DNA of 64,000 nucleotides from Elusimicrobiota bacterium (GTDB lineage Bacteria > Elusimicrobiota > Elusimicrobia > UBA1565 > UBA9628), in assembly GCA_023213235.1 (NCBI GenBank), contig CP096137.1:3310437-3374436 (forward strand). The letters are read 5' to 3'. How positions within the stretch are numbered: the first letter of the stretch is position 1; the number at the start of each line of letters is the position of its first letter. Below the pieces are notes generated by a model, which did not search any database, had not been told where the DNA came from, and worked only from the letters and a program-made list of their open reading frames with translations. Shown here piece after piece: positions 7,524 to 18,372 of this stretch. A program made the position numbers and the translations under genes.

Positions 7524-9251
7524 GTGCGATCGGCTCTTCCGCCCCGGACCGCCGTTTTGGCCGCGGCGTTCATCTTCGCGGCCGCGTCCGCCCATGCTCA
7601 GATCGACATCGTCGAACGGCAGGGATACGTCGAGGTCTACCTCCCCGCCTCCCAGTCATGGAGCCCGGTGACGGCGACGCCCTGGCGCGTCGAGAAGGGC
7701 GACAAGATCCGCACCGGAGGGGCTCGACCGCCGCCTTGGTCACCCCGGACGGGTCGCGCGTGATGCTCGGCGCCTCCACGCAGTTCGAGGTGGAGTCCGA
7801 CGCCAAGGCCGGGGCTCTCGCGCTGTTCAAGCTCGATATCGGCACGATCAAGGCCTGGGTCACCAGCACGATGACCCGCCGCTTCCGCGTTCGGACCCCT
7901 CGGCGGTCTGCGCCGTCCGCGGCACCAAGTTCCAGGTGGACGTCGCCGCCTCGCGCGCGACCCTGATCGACGTCTCGGAGGGCGTCGTGTCGGTCAAGAC
8001 CTTGCTCGGCGAGGAGATCGAGCTCGGCGACGGCCGCTCGATGCGCTCGATCCGCGTCATCCCCGACCAGCCCCTCGAGCGCGCCGTCGAGCGCGCCGCC
8101 TCCGCTCCCGTCAAAGCGGCCGCCGCGGCCAAGGCCGCCGCCGCCGTCGCCGCGTAGGCCGCGGCGGCGCCCAAGCCCGCTCCCGCCCCGGCCGCCGCGC
8201 CGAAGGTGATCGCCGCCGTCCGCGAGGAGAAGGCCCAGGCGGAGACGACCGCGCCTCTGACGTCGGCCGACGAGTTCAAGAAAGAGGTCGAGCGCGAGGT
8301 CGCCCTCGGCCAGTCCAAGGAGGCCGTCCAGGCCGCGGCCGCCGTCGAGCTGCGGCGCGCGGAGTATCAGGAGGGCAAGACCCTCATCGACGCCTTCGGC
8401 CAGCGCGTGCGCCTCGAGGAGTACGTCGTGCGCCCCGCCGCGGACCAGTTCAAGCTCGTCGCGCTCTCGGAGCGCGCCGACCGGTTCGACTACTTCTACT
8501 ATCAGGCCCGCTTCAACCAGACCTTGCCCGCCGACCTCACCGAGGCCACGCGCTACCTCTCCGGCAAGACGGGCGCCGCCCCCGACTACTTCGTGACCGA
8601 GTTCGAGACGGGACGCTCGAACACGCGCGACTCCATCATCGAGACCGGCGTCGGAGGCCACCTCGTCAACGCCCCCTCGCGGCCGACAAGGTCGTCTACG
8701 ACGGCCACACGAACACGTTCACGACGGCCTCCGCCGGCACCCCGTTCTGGTCGACGCTCTTCGACAACTACTCCTACCGGATCAACGGCACGGAGAAGTT
8801 CGGCTGGCAGCCGGCCGCCGGCGCCAACATCACCTCCTACGACTACGTCGCCGGCGGCATCCACACGCGCATTCTCGGCGGCGGCGCCGCGTGCGGCGTC
8901 GCCGGCTGCGCGGTCGCGGGCCCGGTCACCTGCACCTCGGCCGCCTGCGAGAACGCCGCCCGGCCCTCGGTCGTCAGCCAGCCCGAGGGCGCGGGCGTCC
9001 TCCACGACCGCGTCACGATCACCTACGCCTTCGACGGGACCCGCGAGACCTACGACTTCTACGTCGTCTCCGACGAGGGCCGCGTCGCGACGAAGGCCGA
9101 CTTCGGGGGCGCGACGAGCGGCAAGACCTACAAGGAACGCCTCGTCGAGCACAACTTCCAGCAACGCATCTACGCCTCCGAGTTCGGCGGCCGCTACATC
9201 GACTTCGTCGTCGAGCCCAAGATCCTCCTGAAGGCCGGGGTGCTCCAGTGA
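7524..9251 (+). CDS. Secreted FecR-domain protein (three frameshifts and one in-frame stop)
   Basis: A GTG start gives a signal peptide (VLAAAFIFAAASAHAQ). A FecR-like beta domain follows: VEKGDKIRTGG, then AALVTPDGSRVMLGASTQFEV, then SAVCAVRGTKFQVDV and SEGVVSVKT. Breaks occur at GGGG 7719-7722, CCCC 7896-7899 and CCCCC 8672-8676. A TAG at 8155-8157 interrupts an Ala/Lys/Pro-rich linker in the same frame and is probably a base error. The C-terminal half (LLKAGVLQ end) contains a Cys-bearing segment, GGGAACGVAGCAVAG. The stop overlaps the next GTG start (GTGA). FecR-type beta domains outside iron uptake often occur in exported structural proteins; here it leads a surface-protein operon. Confidence 0.72.
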
Positions 9252-12200
9252 GAGCCCTGCTGAGCGCCCTCCTCCTCGCCGCGGCGGCCCTGCCCGCGGC
9301 GGCCGCGGGCCCGGCGAACAGCCCGTGGCCCATGGCGCGGCGCGATCCGCAGAAGTCGAGCTCCGCCACCTTCGCCGGCGCGGCGCCGAGCGGATTCCAC
9401 AAGCTTCAGCATTGGTGGTCGGTGACGCTCGCCGGGACCGGCGGCGGCGCCGCGATCGGCGACAGCGTCTCGCTCGACGAGAACGGCAACGCCTACGCGA
9501 CCTCCGGCGACTCGATCTACGCCCTGTCCAAGTCGAGCGGCGGCCTCATCTGGCGCAGCACTTTGCCCGCCGGCAATTTCACCCAGCCGGCGATCACCGA
9601 CACCGGGCTCGTGATCACCTCGAGCGCCAACGCGGTCGTCGCCTTCTCGAGCGCGACGGGCCAGCACCAGTGGACCTACCGTCCGGTCGGAGTCACGGTG
9701 ATCGACCTCGCGGGAACGACCGCGGCGGGGCAGATTTTCGACGGCGACGCGCATCCCGTCATCACGCCCGGAGGCCAGGTGCTCGCGGCGCCCTACGGAG
9801 AGAACGGCTCCGCCTCCGGCCAACGCCGGCCGATGGTCGCGCTCGACTTCAACGGCGTCCTCCAATGGGGCATCCTCAAGGGCGGCGGGTTCAACACCTC
9901 TCTGCATCCCCCCGCCGTCAGCACGAGCGGCGCCGAGGTCTATTTCGGGACGAGCGACAGCGGCTTCCTCTACGGCCGCTTCGCCGCGTCGGGCGGCGCC
10001 TTCGCGAGCATGTCGGACGGGTTCTCCGACGCCGACGCCGCCAAGGTGAGCGTCGGCCCGGCCGGAGACGTGTTCCACTTCACCAATTCGGGCGGCAAGA
10101 GGCTCGAGCGGCGCAACCGCGACCTCTCCGTGAGCGTCTGGGTCACGACGCGGACGTTCTCGAACCGCCTCTGGACGCCCGCGATCTCGGGCTCCTCCGT
10201 GATCTACGTGACGGCCGACGGGCGCCTCTACGGCTTCCGCTACTCCGACGGGGCGGAGATCGTCACGCTCGACATGAACGTCGACGACACCTACAGCCTC
10301 GGGCCGCCGACCGTCGTGAGTTCCGACACCGTCCTGTTCGTCGGCCAGCGCAACTTCAACACCCACCTCTACAACGTCGACCCGCTCACGCAGTCCCTGC
10401 GCTGGCGCTACACGCTCAACTCGGGCTCGATGGCGAACCTGCCTCAGGTGACGGTCAGCACGCACGCGATCCTCGTGCACACGCTCACGGGCACGACCCA
10501 CCGCGTGCATTCCTTCTTCAAGGGAACGTACACGGGCGTCTCGATCTCCTCGACGCCCCTGACGCGTCTCGGCGCGACGAGCCAGATGATCTCGACGATC
10601 ACCGTCACGGCGACCGACGCGGGCGCAAATCCCGTCCCGGGCGCGCCGATCCAGATGGCGAGCGCCCTCTCGGGCAGCCTCGGGTTCACGCTGACGCCGC
10701 TGCAGGCCGAGGACGGGCTGGGCTTCTCGACGACGGCCGCCAACGGGCAGGTCCGCTACGTCGCGACGTTCGATTTCTCCACGTGGGACGCGAGCGTGGC
10801 GCCCGTGTCCTCGACGCTCACCGTCACCGCGCTCGGGCTCGCTCCGGCGACGATTCAGCTCCAGAACACGTCCGCCTCCACGTTCACCGTGACCGTGTCC
10901 ACCCCTCGATCGAGGATCTCGGAAACCAGATTCTGCGCGTGACCACCGTGACGTTCACGGTCAGCAACTCGACCGGCGGGCGCGTGCCGGATTTCCCCGT
11001 CAGGCTCAACGCCCTGACCCACAACATCGACCTCGGCGGCGTGTGCGGCACTCCCTCCGCGATCTCCCCGTCGAACTTCCAGATGACCAACTCGACGGGC
11101 CAGGCGACCTTCGTCTACCGCGTCCGGGTCGCCGCCGGCTCGAGCACCTCGCTCTTCGCCTGCGTCCCTTACGAATCCTTTCCGAACCTGACCTTGCCGC
11201 TTCAGGCCTTCTCGCTCGGACCCCCGCCGTGATCGCAGACGCCAAAGACGCGCGCCCTTCGACCTTCACGATCACGTTCTCCTCGGGCGCCATCCAAGCC
11301 GACGTGCGCCACGCGACGATGACGGTGACGGTCTTCGACGCGGGCGGCAGCACCGTCCCCGCCGCCGTCGTGGCGCTGAACAACCTCAACAGCAACCTGC
11401 TCTACTCCTTCAACAACTACAAGAACGACGGCACCGGCGTCCTGTGCACCGGCTCCTCGGTCATGGGCTACACCGACGCTCTCGGCATCGCGCGGTTCCT
11501 GCTCGACCACCGGCCGTGCGCCGCCACGACGTTCGACAACTTCAACGACTTCATCTCCTCCCAGCCGGTGTTCACGCCGAACGTGGCCGTCGCGACGGGG
11601 ACGCTTTTCGTCGAGTCCAACTTCCTCGAGTCCTATCAGGTGTCGGTGCCCACCTTCACCTCGGTCGGCGTCTCCTTCCGCAGCACCGTCACGGCGGTCA
11701 ACTTCTGGGGCCATCAGATTCCGAAGTACACCGAGACCGGCGTCACGCTGACGCCGCTCTTCGACCAGACCGCGGTCCAGGGAACGGGCACGCTCGGCAC
11801 GAGCGTCGTCAGCTTCGCCGGCTCCGGGGGCGCCGTCGTGATCAGCTCGCAGACCTACAACAAGATCGAAGACATCCAGATCAAGGCGACGCGCGGCGCC
11901 GGGGCCGTCAAGACCGGCCTCTCGGGCACCCTCGTCGTCCGCGGCCCCACGCACTTCATCGTGACCGTCCCGACGGGCGCTCCGGCGGGCGTTCCGTTCT
12001 CGATGACGATCCGGGCCGTCGACGCGTCGAGCACGCCCGTCGTCGGCTACGCGGCGACCGTGTCGCTGTCGGCGCTCAACGCCGGGAATCAGACCCTCTC
12101 GGGCGCCGGCGTCCTCGGCATCACGAACGTGAACATCCCGGCCAACGGCTTCGTCACGATCGCCAACCAGACCTACACGAAGGCCGAGTCGATCGTGATC

Positions 12201-13772
12201 CGCGCCTCCGACTCCGGCGCGGGCATCGCGGGCGTCTCGACGACGACGCTCGTCGTGCGCGCCGGCACGCCCGCCACGATCTCGATGCTGGCCAACCCCC
12301 AGTCGACGATCGCCGGCGTGCCGAGCGTGCTGACCGCGACGATCTTCGACGGGTTCTCGAACGCGGTCTCGAACTCGACGGCGACGTTCTCGGTCGCCAC
12401 CGGCTCCGGCGTCGTCTCCCTCTCGCTGTCCAACGGCTCCGTCGTCTCCGCGGTGACCTCGACGCAGGCCGTCACCGACGCCTTCGGCCAGGCGACGGCC
12501 TTCTTCTCGTCGACGAACTCCCTCAGCGCGCAGGCCAACGTCCTGCGCGCCTCGCTCGGCGCGCTCGCCCGGGACACGACCGTGTACACGAGCGTGCTCA
12601 TCACGTCGGCCGGCGGCGCGGTCGTCAACTTCGGCGCCCCGCAGCTGCGCGCCGACGTGCCCGCCAACACGTACGGCTTCAGCGTGCGGCTCGGCATCCA
12701 GTCGAAGTCCGAGCTGTCCGCGGCCGACCTCGCGATGACGACGGCCGCCTTCGCGGCGACGGCCAACACGTTCGTCTCGACGACGGTCCTCAAGCTCTCC
12801 GCGGTGCGCGACTCCTCCCCGAACGTCGCCGCCGGCGCCGGCAGCCGGCTCGTCTCGGTGACGATGCCGTACGTCGTCACCTCCGGCAGCATCAGCGTCG
12901 GCGCCTTCGGCGCGCAGTCGATCCTCGTGCCGCTGTCGGTCATGCGCGTGTTCAAGCTCAACTCGGCGACGAGCGTCTTCGAGCAGGTCCTCGACGGCGC
13001 CACGACGGCGAACACGGGCGCGGGAACGATCAGCGCCGAGGTCTCCGATCCCGACGGCATCTACGTCCTCGGCGCGCCCGCGTTCACGAGCCTGACGGCG
13101 GGCTCCTCGGCCACCGTCACGGCCGCGCTCGCCGGCGGCACGACGGCCGAGGTCGTCGTGCCCCAGGGCGGCTTCGCCGGCCCGGTCACCCTCTCGGTGA
13201 CCGTGCCCGGGGCCTCGGCGATCCCGGCCCTGCCGACGCGGCCCGGCCTGTCGGGCACCGGCGTGACGATCTCCGTCACCGCCGGCGGCGTCCAGCCGTC
13301 GGCGCCCGTCACGATCAAGATCGGCTACCGCCCGGCCGACGTCGCCGGGATCAACCCCGACCACCTGCGCCTGGCCCGCTACGACGCGACGACGGGCTGG
13401 GTCGTGCTCGACAGCGCGGCGGACACGGGCCTGCGCCAGGTGATCGGCACGACCGACCACTTCTCGCTCTTCCAGATCGTGGCGCAGACGCCCGGGGCCT
13501 CGGTCGCGGACGCCTTCGTCTTTCCGAACCCGTTCCGGCCGTCGCGCGGCCACACCTCGATCAAGCTGTCGAGCCTCCCGCCCGGAGCGCACGTGAAGGT
13601 CTTCTCGGCCTCGGGCCGCCTGCTCAAGGAGCTCGACGCGGACGCCGCCGGACAGATTCTCGGGTGGAACGGGACCGACCGGGACGGACGCCCGCTCGCG
13701 AGCGGAGTCTACCTCGCCGTCGTCGAGGGCACGGGAGGGCGGCGGACGATCAAGTTCGCGGTGCAGCGATGA
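9248..13772 (+). CDS. Giant exported PQQ-propeller / Ig-like / FlgD-tail surface protein (two frameshifts)
   Basis: About 1508 residues. A GTG-started signal peptide (LLSALLLAAAALPAAAA) is followed by a ~400-residue PQQ-like beta-propeller (repeats such as VSLDENGNAYATSGDSIYAL and ANAVVAFSSATGQHQWTY). Several Big_1-like Ig domains follow (ITVTATDAGANPVPGAPIQM; LTATIFDGFSNAVSNSTATF). A Ser/Thr/Val-rich region leads to a C-terminal FlgD-like/type IX-like tail (FVFPNPFRPSRGHTSIKL, then NGTDRDGRPLASGVYLAVVE). Frame breaks lie at CCCC 10902-10905 and CCCCC 11221-11225. The stop overlaps the PorV-like gene (ATGA). The tail plus PorV neighbour suggests surface attachment or a type IX-like export route; whether this organism has one cannot be seen here. 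Confidence 0.82.
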
Positions 13773-14704
13773 GGATCCTGGCTCTCGCCGTCCTGCTCGG
13801 ACTTCCCGGCGCGGCGCGGGCGGCCGGCGGCCGCCTCTCCGGGGCCGAGTTCCTCAATTTCCAGCCCGACGCGCGCGCTCTCGGCATGGCCGAGTCCGGG
13901 CAAGGCCTCGCGGCCGGCGCGGGCGCCCTGACGACGAACCCGGCGGCCGTCGCCGGCGTCCGCGCGCACGAGGCCTACTTCACCCATTCCGTGCTCGGCA
14001 ACGGCATCGGCGCCGACCATCTCTCCTACGCGGGAGCGTTCGGCGTGCACCGTCTGGGCCTGGCCTACCGCCACCTCGGCTACGGCACTCTCGAGGGCCG
14101 CGACGACGCGGGCTCGGTCACGGGAGGCTTCGCGCCCAGCGACACCGTCTACGCCCTGACCTACGGCACGACGGCCGGCGAGAAGGCGCGCGTCGCGGCG
14201 ACCGTCAAGCGCGTGGAGTCCAAGATCGTGTCCGCGGCGCGGACCACGGCCTTCGATATCGGCGGCCAGTACGACCTCGACGACGACTGGTCCCTCGGCG
14301 CCTCCGGCCACAACCTCGGCGGCGGCCTGCGCTTCGACTCCGAGACGAGCCCTCTGCCCGCGCGCGCGGCCGTCGGCGGCGTCTGGAAGCCGGCCGCGGG
14401 CTGGAACGTCGCCGCCGACGTCGTCGCGCCCCTCTACTCTCCTTTCTACGCGGCCGTGGGCTGCGAGTACCGCGCCCGCCTGACCGGAGAGGAGAACTTC
14501 GTCGCCTTCCGCGCCGGATTGAACACCAAGACGCCCGACGCGGGTCGCTTCGCCGGCCTCAAGGCCGGCGTGGGCGCCCGCTTCGGGCCCGTCGAGGCCG
14601 ACTACGCCTTCGGCCCCGGCGGCGACATCGCGGATTCGCATCTCTTCGCGATCACCTACCGCTTCGGCACGCCGAGCGGCGAAAAAGGACCGCGCGAGAG
14701 ATGA
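13769..14704 (+). CDS. PorV/PorQ-like outer-membrane beta-barrel protein
   Basis: 311 residues with a signal peptide (LALAVLLGLPGAARAAGG). The hallmark start of the PorV/PorQ family is visible: EFLNFQPDARALGMAESG, then AGALTTNPAAVAG and an early YFTHSVLGNG. The rest alternates polar and hydrophobic residues as in a FadL-like barrel and ends in AITYRFG. PorV is the shuttle that receives type IX cargo in Bacteroidota; related proteins occur in several other diderm phyla. It is coupled by 4-bp overlaps to the giant surface protein before it and the barrel gene after it. Confidence 0.82.
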   Translation: MRILALAVLLGLPGAARAAGGRLSGAEFLNFQPDARALGMAESGQGLAAGAGALTTNPAAVAGVRAHEAYFTHSVLGNGIGADHLSYAGAFGVHRLGLAYRHLGYGTLEGRDDAGSVTGGFAPSDTVYALTYGTTAGEKARVAATVKRVESKIVSAARTTAFDIGGQYDLDDDWSLGASGHNLGGGLRFDSETSPLPARAAVGGVWKPAAGWNVAADVVAPLYSPFYAAVGCEYRARLTGEENFVAFRAGLNTKTPDAGRFAGLKAGVGARFGPVEADYAFGPGGDIADSHLFAITYRFGTPSGEKGPRER

Positions 14705-15906
14705 ACCGCTCCCTTCTCGTCCTGGCGGCCGCGCTCGCCGCGGCGGGACCGGCGCGCGCCGTCGAATTCGTGCCCGTGTTCGGCGGGACGTTCCTCCTCG
14801 GCCAGGTGCTCGAGAACGGACGTTCGACGTCCTGGAACGGGAACGCGACCCTCCAGTTCACGCCCGCGATGAAGTTCTCCGAGTCGTGGGGGCTCATCCC
14901 GACGTACGCGGGCGCCTATCAAGGCAACAAGAACATCGCCGATCTCGGCTCGGGAGGCCAGTTGTTCCAGGACTCGATGAGCCACTCGGTCCGCGCCAAG
15001 GGCGTCTGGAAGCGCGGCGACTGGAAGCTCAAGCCGCAGGCCGGCTACCGATGGGAGCTCCTGCGCGAGACGACCGACGAGAGCTGGGGCGAGGGCCTCT
15101 TCGACTACCGAAAGCCCTCGTTCGGCCTGGAGGCGGAGTGGGCCGCCTCGGAGGCCGTGACGCTGGGCGCCTCGGCCGACTGGTACCGCATCGAGTTCCC
15201 CAACTACCGCTCGCTCGAGTCCTCCGTGAAGTCCCAGGGGCTCGGCCGCGAGCAGGCCTCGGCGCGCACGCTCGACAGCGTCAACACGGCCTGGACCGGC
15301 ACGGCCTCCTTCCCGTTCGCGGTCCCGGGCGTCAAGACGCGCGTCGTCGTCTCCTGGACGGACCGCCGCTTCCCCGAGCAGAACATCGTCCTGCCGACGG
15401 GCTCGCTCTCCTCCGAACGCCGCGGCGACTCGATCAAGAACGTCGGCCTGAACCTCGGGCGGGGCTGGCGGCTGGGCGACACCGCGGGCGTCTACGTCGA
15501 CCTCCAAGGCTCCTGGACGCGCCTCGACAGCACGCAGAACCACTACGACGCCGAGGCGTCGCGCTTCACCGGCGACTACTACTCGTTCGAGGAGACCGCG
15601 GTCCAGCCGCGCGCCGTGTTCTCTCTCGGGCGCCGCAAGGTGGAGCTCGGGATCGCCTATCTGAACACGCGCCGGCAGTACCTCTCGCGTCGCGCTCAGT
15701 CCGAGGGCGGCACGCACCTCGACGACGCGATGGTCCTCAATCAGGACAACTTCTTCTTCGACCTCGCGGTGCCGCTCGGCCGGGGCTTTCGCCTGCTCGT
15801 GAACTCGACGGCCGCGACCGCCCGCTCGAACCAGCGCTACCAGAAGTTCTTCAAGACCAACTACACCCTGCAGTCCCACATGCTGGGCTTCTCCTACAGC
15901 TACTGA
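14701..15906 (+). CDS. Outer-membrane beta-barrel protein, function unknown
   Basis: 401 residues with a signal peptide (SLLVLAAALAAAGPARA). The mature part has many amphipathic beta strands separated by acidic turns (LGASADWYRIEF, YVDLQGSWTRLD, FDLAVPLGRGFRLLVN). It ends with an aromatic C-terminal strand, MLGFSYSY, the usual recognition signal for the BAM machinery. The ATG overlaps the PorV-like stop (ATGA). Last gene of the surface operon, facing rmuC convergently with no gap. No specific barrel family is recognised. Confidence 0.78.
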   Translation: MNRSLLVLAAALAAAGPARAVEFVPVFGGTFLLGQVLENGRSTSWNGNATLQFTPAMKFSESWGLIPTYAGAYQGNKNIADLGSGGQLFQDSMSHSVRAKGVWKRGDWKLKPQAGYRWELLRETTDESWGEGLFDYRKPSFGLEAEWAASEAVTLGASADWYRIEFPNYRSLESSVKSQGLGREQASARTLDSVNTAWTGTASFPFAVPGVKTRVVVSWTDRRFPEQNIVLPTGSLSSERRGDSIKNVGLNLGRGWRLGDTAGVYVDLQGSWTRLDSTQNHYDAEASRFTGDYYSFEETAVQPRAVFSLGRRKVELGIAYLNTRRQYLSRRAQSEGGTHLDDAMVLNQDNFFFDLAVPLGRGFRLLVNSTAATARSNQRYQKFFKTNYTLQSHMLGFSYSY

Positions 15907-17018
15907 TCAGCCGAGGTCGGCGGGGAGCTTGGGGGCCTCGGGCTTTTCCTCGCCCTTGCGCACGCGGTCGATCTTCGCGACCGAGGCGTCGAGGCGCTTG
16001 AAGGAGGTCTGCTCGATGTCGGTGTAAAGCTCGGAGACCTTGCTCACCTGCTCGCCGAGCTTCAGGAAGCGGCCCTTGAAGGTCTCGTAGGTGGCGGCGA
16101 AATGCGAGATCAGCTTGAGCACCTCCTGGGTCGCCTGCGCGAAGTGGAAGTTGTCGAAGGACTGGCGCACGACGCCGAGCACCGCGTAGAGGGTGAACGG
16201 CGAGCACAGGACGACCTTATGGGCCAGCGCGTCGTCGACGAGGCCCGGGTAGTTTTCCTGGATGAAGCCGTACACCTGCTCGTTGGGGATGAAGAGCAGG
16301 ACGTAGTCGAGCGTCCCCTCTTCCACGCTGACGTAGCCGCGGCCCTGGATCTCCTTGATCCGGGCCTTCACGTCGCGCTCGAACTCCTTCTTGAGGCGCG
16401 CGCGGTCGTCCTCGGTCGCGGCGTGAAGGAGCTTGAGCCAGTTGTCGAGCGGGAACTTCACGTCCATGTTCAGCTTCTTGCCCTCGGGAAGCAGGAAGGT
16501 GAAGTCGGGGCGCGTGGCGGCGGTGTCGAGCGTGCGGTTCTTGCGGTATTGAACGCCCTCGGCCAGGCCGGACGCGCGCAGGATGTCGTCGGCCATCCGC
16601 TCGCCCCACTGGCCGCGCGCGCGGAGTTGTCCATCAGCGCGCGCAGGCCCTCGGTCGACGTCGCGAGCTTGGCCGTCTGCTCGGTCGCGTCTCGGAGGCC
16701 CTTCTCTAGAGATCCGTATTTAGTCGCCCGGTCCGCTTCGAACTTGCGGACCAGCTCCTCGTAGTTCTTCAGGCGCTCGGACAGCTTGTCGACGGCGTTC
16801 TCGACGGCGACCTTCTTCTCGTCGAGTTCGCTCTTCTGCTTGACCCGTTCCGTCTCGAACTTCTGCTCGGCGAGCTCGAGCAGGGCGCGGAAGTCCTCGC
16901 GCGCCTGGAGGCGCGAGGCCTCGTCGTTCTTGCGCGAAGAGAAGAACACGAGATAGAACACCGCGCCGGACACCGCGGCGCCCGCGACGACGGCGAGCAG
17001 GATCGTCAGGGCGTTCAT
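15907..17018 (-). CDS. rmuC: DNA recombination protein RmuC (one frameshift)
   Basis: An N-terminal membrane anchor (LLAVVAGAAVSGAVFYLVFF) precedes a coiled coil (residues ~35-125) and the RmuC nuclease-like core: MADDILRASGL, LNMDVKFPLDNWL, YVSVEEGTLDYVLLFIPNEQ and CSPFTLYAVLGVVRQS. The frame breaks in the CGCGCGCG stretch 16612-16626, just before the core. RmuC is linked to limiting recombination at inverted repeats. The ATG at 17018 overlaps the AHSA1-like gene by 4 bp. Confidence 0.88.
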
Positions 17019-17554
17019 TTGCGCTTCCTCGCGGTCAGGATGCGGACCGCCTCGAGGTCGATCGACTCGAGCTTGCACGTGCGTCCCGTCTCGAGGTACA
17101 GCTTGAGCTTGGCCAGGCCGTCCTCCCAGCCGCGCGCGTAGCGGGCGTACAGGGGATCGGCCTTCGCCGACGACGGGAAGCCGGACTGCAGCCAGGTCAC
17201 CTCGCTGCCGCCCTTGGCCGGCAGGACGAAGATCGAGGTGAGCGCGGGCGCGGCCTTCTCGCCGCGCGCGGGCTTCCAGAGCCAGGCGACCTTGCGCGCC
17301 GGCTCGAGATCGACGAACACGCCCTCGCGCTCGCCGAAGCCGGGAGCTGGCGCCCCCGCCTTGCCGGAGGAGCGCGGCCAGATCATGCGCAGGCGTCCGG
17401 CGTTGCGCGCGTCGGTCTCCGCGCCTTGGAGCCACCAGCGCGTGAGCTCGCGCGCGGACGTCAGGCTGCGATAGACGAGCTCCGGCCGGGCGCGGATCGT
17501 CGCGGCGAGGCGGATGTCGCGGGTGGAGAGGCGGGTTTTCTCGGCGGACGGCAT
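17015..17554 (-). CDS. AHSA1/SRPBCC-family protein
   Basis: 179 residues with the SRPBCC (START-like) pattern: IRLAATIRARPELVYRSLTS, LTRWWLQGAETDARNAGRL, VFVDLEPARKVAWLW, then a conserved-type Trp pair in the C-terminal helix region (YARGWEDGLAKLKLYLE). Such domains bind hydrophobic ligands; some act as Hsp90 co-chaperones. The ligand is unknown. A TACACT box 6 nt before the ATG suggests a leaderless transcript that also carries rmuC. Confidence 0.8.
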   Translation of the reverse strand: MPSAEKTRLSTRDIRLAATIRARPELVYRSLTSARELTRWWLQGAETDARNAGRLRMIWPRSSGKAGAPAPGFGEREGVFVDLEPARKVAWLWKPARGEKAAPALTSIFVLPAKGGSEVTWLQSGFPSSAKADPLYARYARGWEDGLAKLKLYLETGRTCKLESIDLEAVRILTARKRK

Positions 17555-17560
17555 GGGCTC

Positions 17561-17566
17561 AGTGTA
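17561..17566 (-). promoter_or_regulatory. -10 box of the AHSA1-rmuC unit
   Basis: TACACT on the minus strand, 6 nt (GAGCCC) before the ATG at 17554. Confidence 0.5.
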
Positions 17567-17604
17567 GCAGAGGACCCGCGGGCGGGCCAGTGCGCGATGT
17601 TACC

Positions 17605-18324
17605 TTATTTACGAGCGGCGACCGGGCCGGGAACGCGGACCCGCTCTCCGGCGGGGCCGGCCGTGTGAGGCATGAACGAGCCGATGAGCCCCGCGAACTT
17701 GTCGACGAAGTTCTCATGGCCGCGCTCGGTCGCCGGATAAGTGAGGACGTAGAAGCCGTCGGCCACGGGCACGACGGCGTAGGAGTGCTTGCGCAGGACG
17801 AAGGGCTTGCCCGTGCCCGCCTGCTCGCTGATGCCCCAGCGGTTGGCCTCGGGCGCCGGCGTCGCCGACTCGACGATGAAGGCCTTGGCCTTGAGGCCGG
17901 AACTGAGCAAGGTGATCTCGGGGATGACCTCCTCGGCCGTGGTCTCGCCCGTCTTCTTATAGGAGAGTTTTCCGTCGAGGGACATCAGCACGTAGTCGGG
18001 ACCGTAGACCTGCGACAGCGTCTGCGCCACGAAGTCGTCGGCGCCGCTGTACATCTCGAGGCGGCCGTCGGGCAGGCGGTGGGCGCGGTAGCGGCGGTAC
18101 CAGCGGACGCTGAGGCTCGGCGCGCCGAGATAGAAGTCGGGATCGAACGGGCCGATGAAGACCGTCTGCGCGTAGTCGGTGTCCTGGAAATCCGTCATGA
18201 CCTGCCAGCCCCACGGCACCTTGGCCGAGAAGTCCTTGGCCACGGACTGGTAGCTCGCGTACTTGGGAGGGTTGCAGGCCGCGGCGGCGAGCAACAGGAC
18301 GGCGAAAAAGGCCTTGTTTTTCAT
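17605..18324 (-). CDS. Lipoprotein of unknown function
   Basis: 239 residues. The signal peptide ends in a lipobox (LLLAAAACNPP), so the mature N-terminal Cys should be lipidated. The mature part starts YASYQSVAKDFSAKVPWGWQ and contains several aromatic strands (FVLRKHSYAVVPVADGFYVL), like PsbP/outer-membrane stress lipoproteins that clear a predicted insult or toxicity step. I cannot name a family. A TATACT box lies 17 nt before the ATG (18342-18347, minus), so this gene has a short leader. Downstream is the AHSA1-rmuC unit; upstream is a large membrane protein on the same strand. Confidence 0.72.
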   Translation of the reverse strand: MKNKAFFAVLLLAAAACNPPKYASYQSVAKDFSAKVPWGWQVMTDFQDTDYAQTVFIGPFDPDFYLGAPSLSVRWYRRYRAHRLPDGRLEMYSGADDFVAQTLSQVYGPDYVLMSLDGKLSYKKTGETTAEEVIPEITLLSSGLKAKAFIVESATPAPEANRWGISEQAGTGKPFVLRKHSYAVVPVADGFYVLTYPATERGHENFVDKFAGLIGSFMPHTAGPAGERVRVPGPVAARK

Positions 18325-18372
18325 CCTATTCGGCGAGCCCGAGTATACCAGGCCATCTCCGGCTTGTCCAGG

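Noticed and set aside
11202..13592. A 796-codon minus-strand frame opposite the Ig-like surface protein
   Set aside because: Arg/Asp/Gly-rich shadow with no recognisable feature.
9248..15906. Firm claim of a type IX secretion system
   Set aside because: Only a PorV-like barrel and a FlgD-like tail are visible; core components are not in this window, so I keep it as a hypothesis.
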